NCBI GenBank assembly: GCA_027449965.1
Contig: DAIDKP010000007.1
Span: forward strand, 62,001-126,000
Direction of reading: 5' to 3'
DNA from: Acidobacteriaceae bacterium
GTDB lineage: Bacteria > Acidobacteriota > Terriglobia > Terriglobales > Acidobacteriaceae
Length of the DNA: 64,000 nt
Shown: one piece after another, positions 62,585 to 64,000 of the stretch
Layout: each line of letters opens with the position of its first letter
How positions within the stretch are numbered: position 1 is the first letter of the stretch
Program-made: the position numbers and the translations under genes
The notes under the pieces: generated by a model
The model's database searches: none
What the model saw: only the letters and a program-made list of their open reading frames with translations
What the model was told of the DNA's origin: nothing

Positions 62585-64000
62585 ATGGATCAGACATTCG
62601 GCGATCATTCACCTCGGAACGAGGCTCAGGCCGCATCCTCGGCGGAGATGAGCATTCAGTTTCATGATGAAGTCCAGCGTGGCGCGCGCATCAAGGTCAT
62701 CGGAGTGGGCGGCGGCGGCGGCAATGCCGTCAACCGCATGATCGACGCACAGCTCGAAGGCGTGGAGTTCATCGCCGCCAACACCGACATGCAGGCGCTG
62801 CGGCTCTCCAAGGCAAGCGTCAAGTTGCAGCTTGGTGTCCGGCTCACCGCCGGTCTGGGCGCGGGCGCCAATCCGGATATCGGTCGTCGCGCCGCGCTCG
62901 AAGATTCCGACAAGATCATCGAAGCGCTGGAAGGCGCGGACATGGTCTTTGTCACCGCCGGGCTGGGTGGCGGCACAGGAACCGGCGCGGCTCCGGTCAT
63001 TGCCTCTCTGGCCAGCGAGATGGGCATTCTCACGGTTGCCGTCGTCACGCGTCCGTTTGCCTTTGAAGGCAAGCGCCGCCTGCAGCAGGCTGAACGCGGC
63101 ATGATGGAGCTGCTCGAAAGCGTGGACACAATGATCGTGATCCCCAATGAAAAGCTGCTCGCCGTCGCGCGCGACGCGGGATTCTTTGAGAGCTTCCGTA
63201 TCGCCGACGATGTGCTTCGTCAGGGCGTCCAGGGCATCTCCGATATCATCACCATCCCGGGCATCATCAATCGCGACTTTGCCGACGTCAAGACTACGAT
63301 GGCCGGCATGGGCTATGCGGTCATGGGCACGGCCGTGCGAGCCGGTTCAGATCGCGCAGCAGAAGCAGCGCGAGCCGCCATGGCCTCGCCGATGCTGGAG
63401 GACGGCGCGATCGACGGCGCGCGCGGCATCCTCATCAACATCACCGGCTCCAGCACGCTCAAACTCTCTGAGGTCAATGAGGCCTCCACGCTCATCCAGT
63501 CCGCTGCCCACGAAGACGCGAATATCATCTTCGGCGCGGTGCTCGATGAATCGATGGGCGACGAAGTCAAGATCACCGTCATTGCTACCGGATTCCGTGA
63601 TCAGATGCCGGAGCGACGCGCCCGCATGTTGGAGATCGCCTCGACGCCTGTCGTCTCGGTTCCCATAGTCGAGCCGGGTAGCTGGCTCGAAGATTCCCGC
63701 AGCGACGAGTCGATCTTTACCGTTGCGTCCAAAACGCCGCTGCGCTTCCAAAGCGAAGTGGAAGAATACGCGCAGTCTTCCGCGCAGGCACCTGCCATCT
63801 CGGAGTGGCCCGAACATGCGTCCTCACCCGAACACGCATTCTGGACGGAACCTCTTCCACCGACAGATCCTGTCACCGATTCGGCGACCTTCATGCCTCA
63901 GCCTGATCCTGTCTCCACCCAGGCTTCGTATCATGAAATGCCCCAGCAGGCTGCTCCCGTTGATGACCTATGGGTGCACACCTCCTCGCCCGCTTCCACG
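62585..64000 (+). CDS. ftsZ: Cell division protein FtsZ (3' partial)
   Basis: No stop occurs before the window end, which is why the ORF track lacks it; at least 472 residues are encoded. The tubulin-like core is clear: [25 protein letters not shown], the signature [19 protein letters not shown], and the T7-loop [12 protein letters not shown]. From about residue 360 a variable, Pro/Glu/Ser-rich linker follows; the C-terminal peptide that binds FtsA is beyond the window. Start ATG 62585 lies behind GGGGGG; the in-frame ATG at 62573 is an alternative. It forms the Z ring. The N-terminal 30 residues are an extension. Confidence 0.97.
   Translation, partial: MDQTFGDHSPRNEAQAASSAEMSIQFHDEVQRGARIKVIGVGGGGGNAVNRMIDAQLEGVEFIAANTDMQALRLSKASVKLQLGVRLTAGLGAGANPDIGRRAALEDSDKIIEALEGADMVFVTAGLGGGTGTGAAPVIASLASEMGILTVAVVTRPFAFEGKRRLQQAERGMMELLESVDTMIVIPNEKLLAVARDAGFFESFRIADDVLRQGVQGISDIITIPGIINRDFADVKTTMAGMGYAVMGTAVRAGSDRAAEAARAAMASPMLEDGAIDGARGILINITGSSTLKLSEVNEASTLIQSAAHEDANIIFGAVLDESMGDEVKITVIATGFRDQMPERRARMLEIASTPVVSVPIVEPGSWLEDSRSDESIFTVASKTPLRFQSEVEEYAQSSAQAPAISEWPEHASSPEHAFWTEPLPPTDPVTDSATFMPQPDPVSTQASYHEMPQQAAPVDDLWVHTSSPAST

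Noticed and set aside
1-64000. CRISPR array or insertion sequence
   Set aside because: No regularly spaced direct repeats and no transposase-like ORF were found on either strand.

Overview
The window is about 60 percent GC and is densely packed on both strands. Its gene content points to a soil-type acidobacterium of the class Terriglobia (Acidobacteriaceae-like). Indicators are ASPIC/UnbV FG-GAP proteins, a GWxTD protein, an acidobacterial VWA protein, a carboxypeptidase-regulatory outer-membrane-like protein, a fused AroDE, tandem beta-propeller lipoproteins, and a murC-ftsQ-ftsA-ftsZ cluster. This assignment rests on family content only; no 16S gene is present.

Layout. 0-11.5 kb: the end of an ASPIC/UnbV protein, a TldD-type protease divergent from a tiny His-rich exported peptide, a DinB-like enzyme with a putative nuclease, a tRNA dihydrouridine synthase behind two unknown genes, rpmE, tyrS, an MFS exporter and a zinc-ribbon-like protein. 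11.6-17.5 kb: VWA and VOC proteins, an SDR-kdgK-eda unit for 2-keto-3-deoxygluconate breakdown, and rplS. 17.6-27.4 kb: rnhB, the msrPQ methionine sulfoxide repair pair, a reduced AAA+/Fis regulator, a MacA/MacB-like adaptor and ATPase, a GWxTD protein and an outer-membrane-like protein. 27.4-38.8 kb: tRNA-Lys(CTT), envelope-sugar enzymes, an HU-like protein, aroDE, a TetR regulator overlapping a frameshifted FAD monooxygenase, an M3 peptidase, an SDR and pgeF.

38.8-47.5 kb: rplM-rpsI-rpsB-tsf. The usual tsf-pyrH linkage is interrupted by a GH2 enzyme, a hypothetical gene and an acyltransferase, with pyrH on the opposite strand. 47.6-52 kb: three tandem beta-propeller lipoproteins. 52-57 kb: an M13 peptidase and an acpS-mlaD-methyltransferase series. 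57-64 kb: a division cluster of murC, an EAL-domain phosphodiesterase, ftsQ, ftsA and ftsZ (cut by the window end).

The most notable points are the EAL gene inside the division cluster, the regulator that has lost the sigma-54 contact loop, the compositionally odd block between tsf and pyrH, the shared-promoter propeller family, and two small unknown systems (HEPN-like pair; PD-(D/E)XK-like protein). I found no CRISPR array, IS element, prophage or rRNA. All family assignments are by reading the translations; no database search was run.
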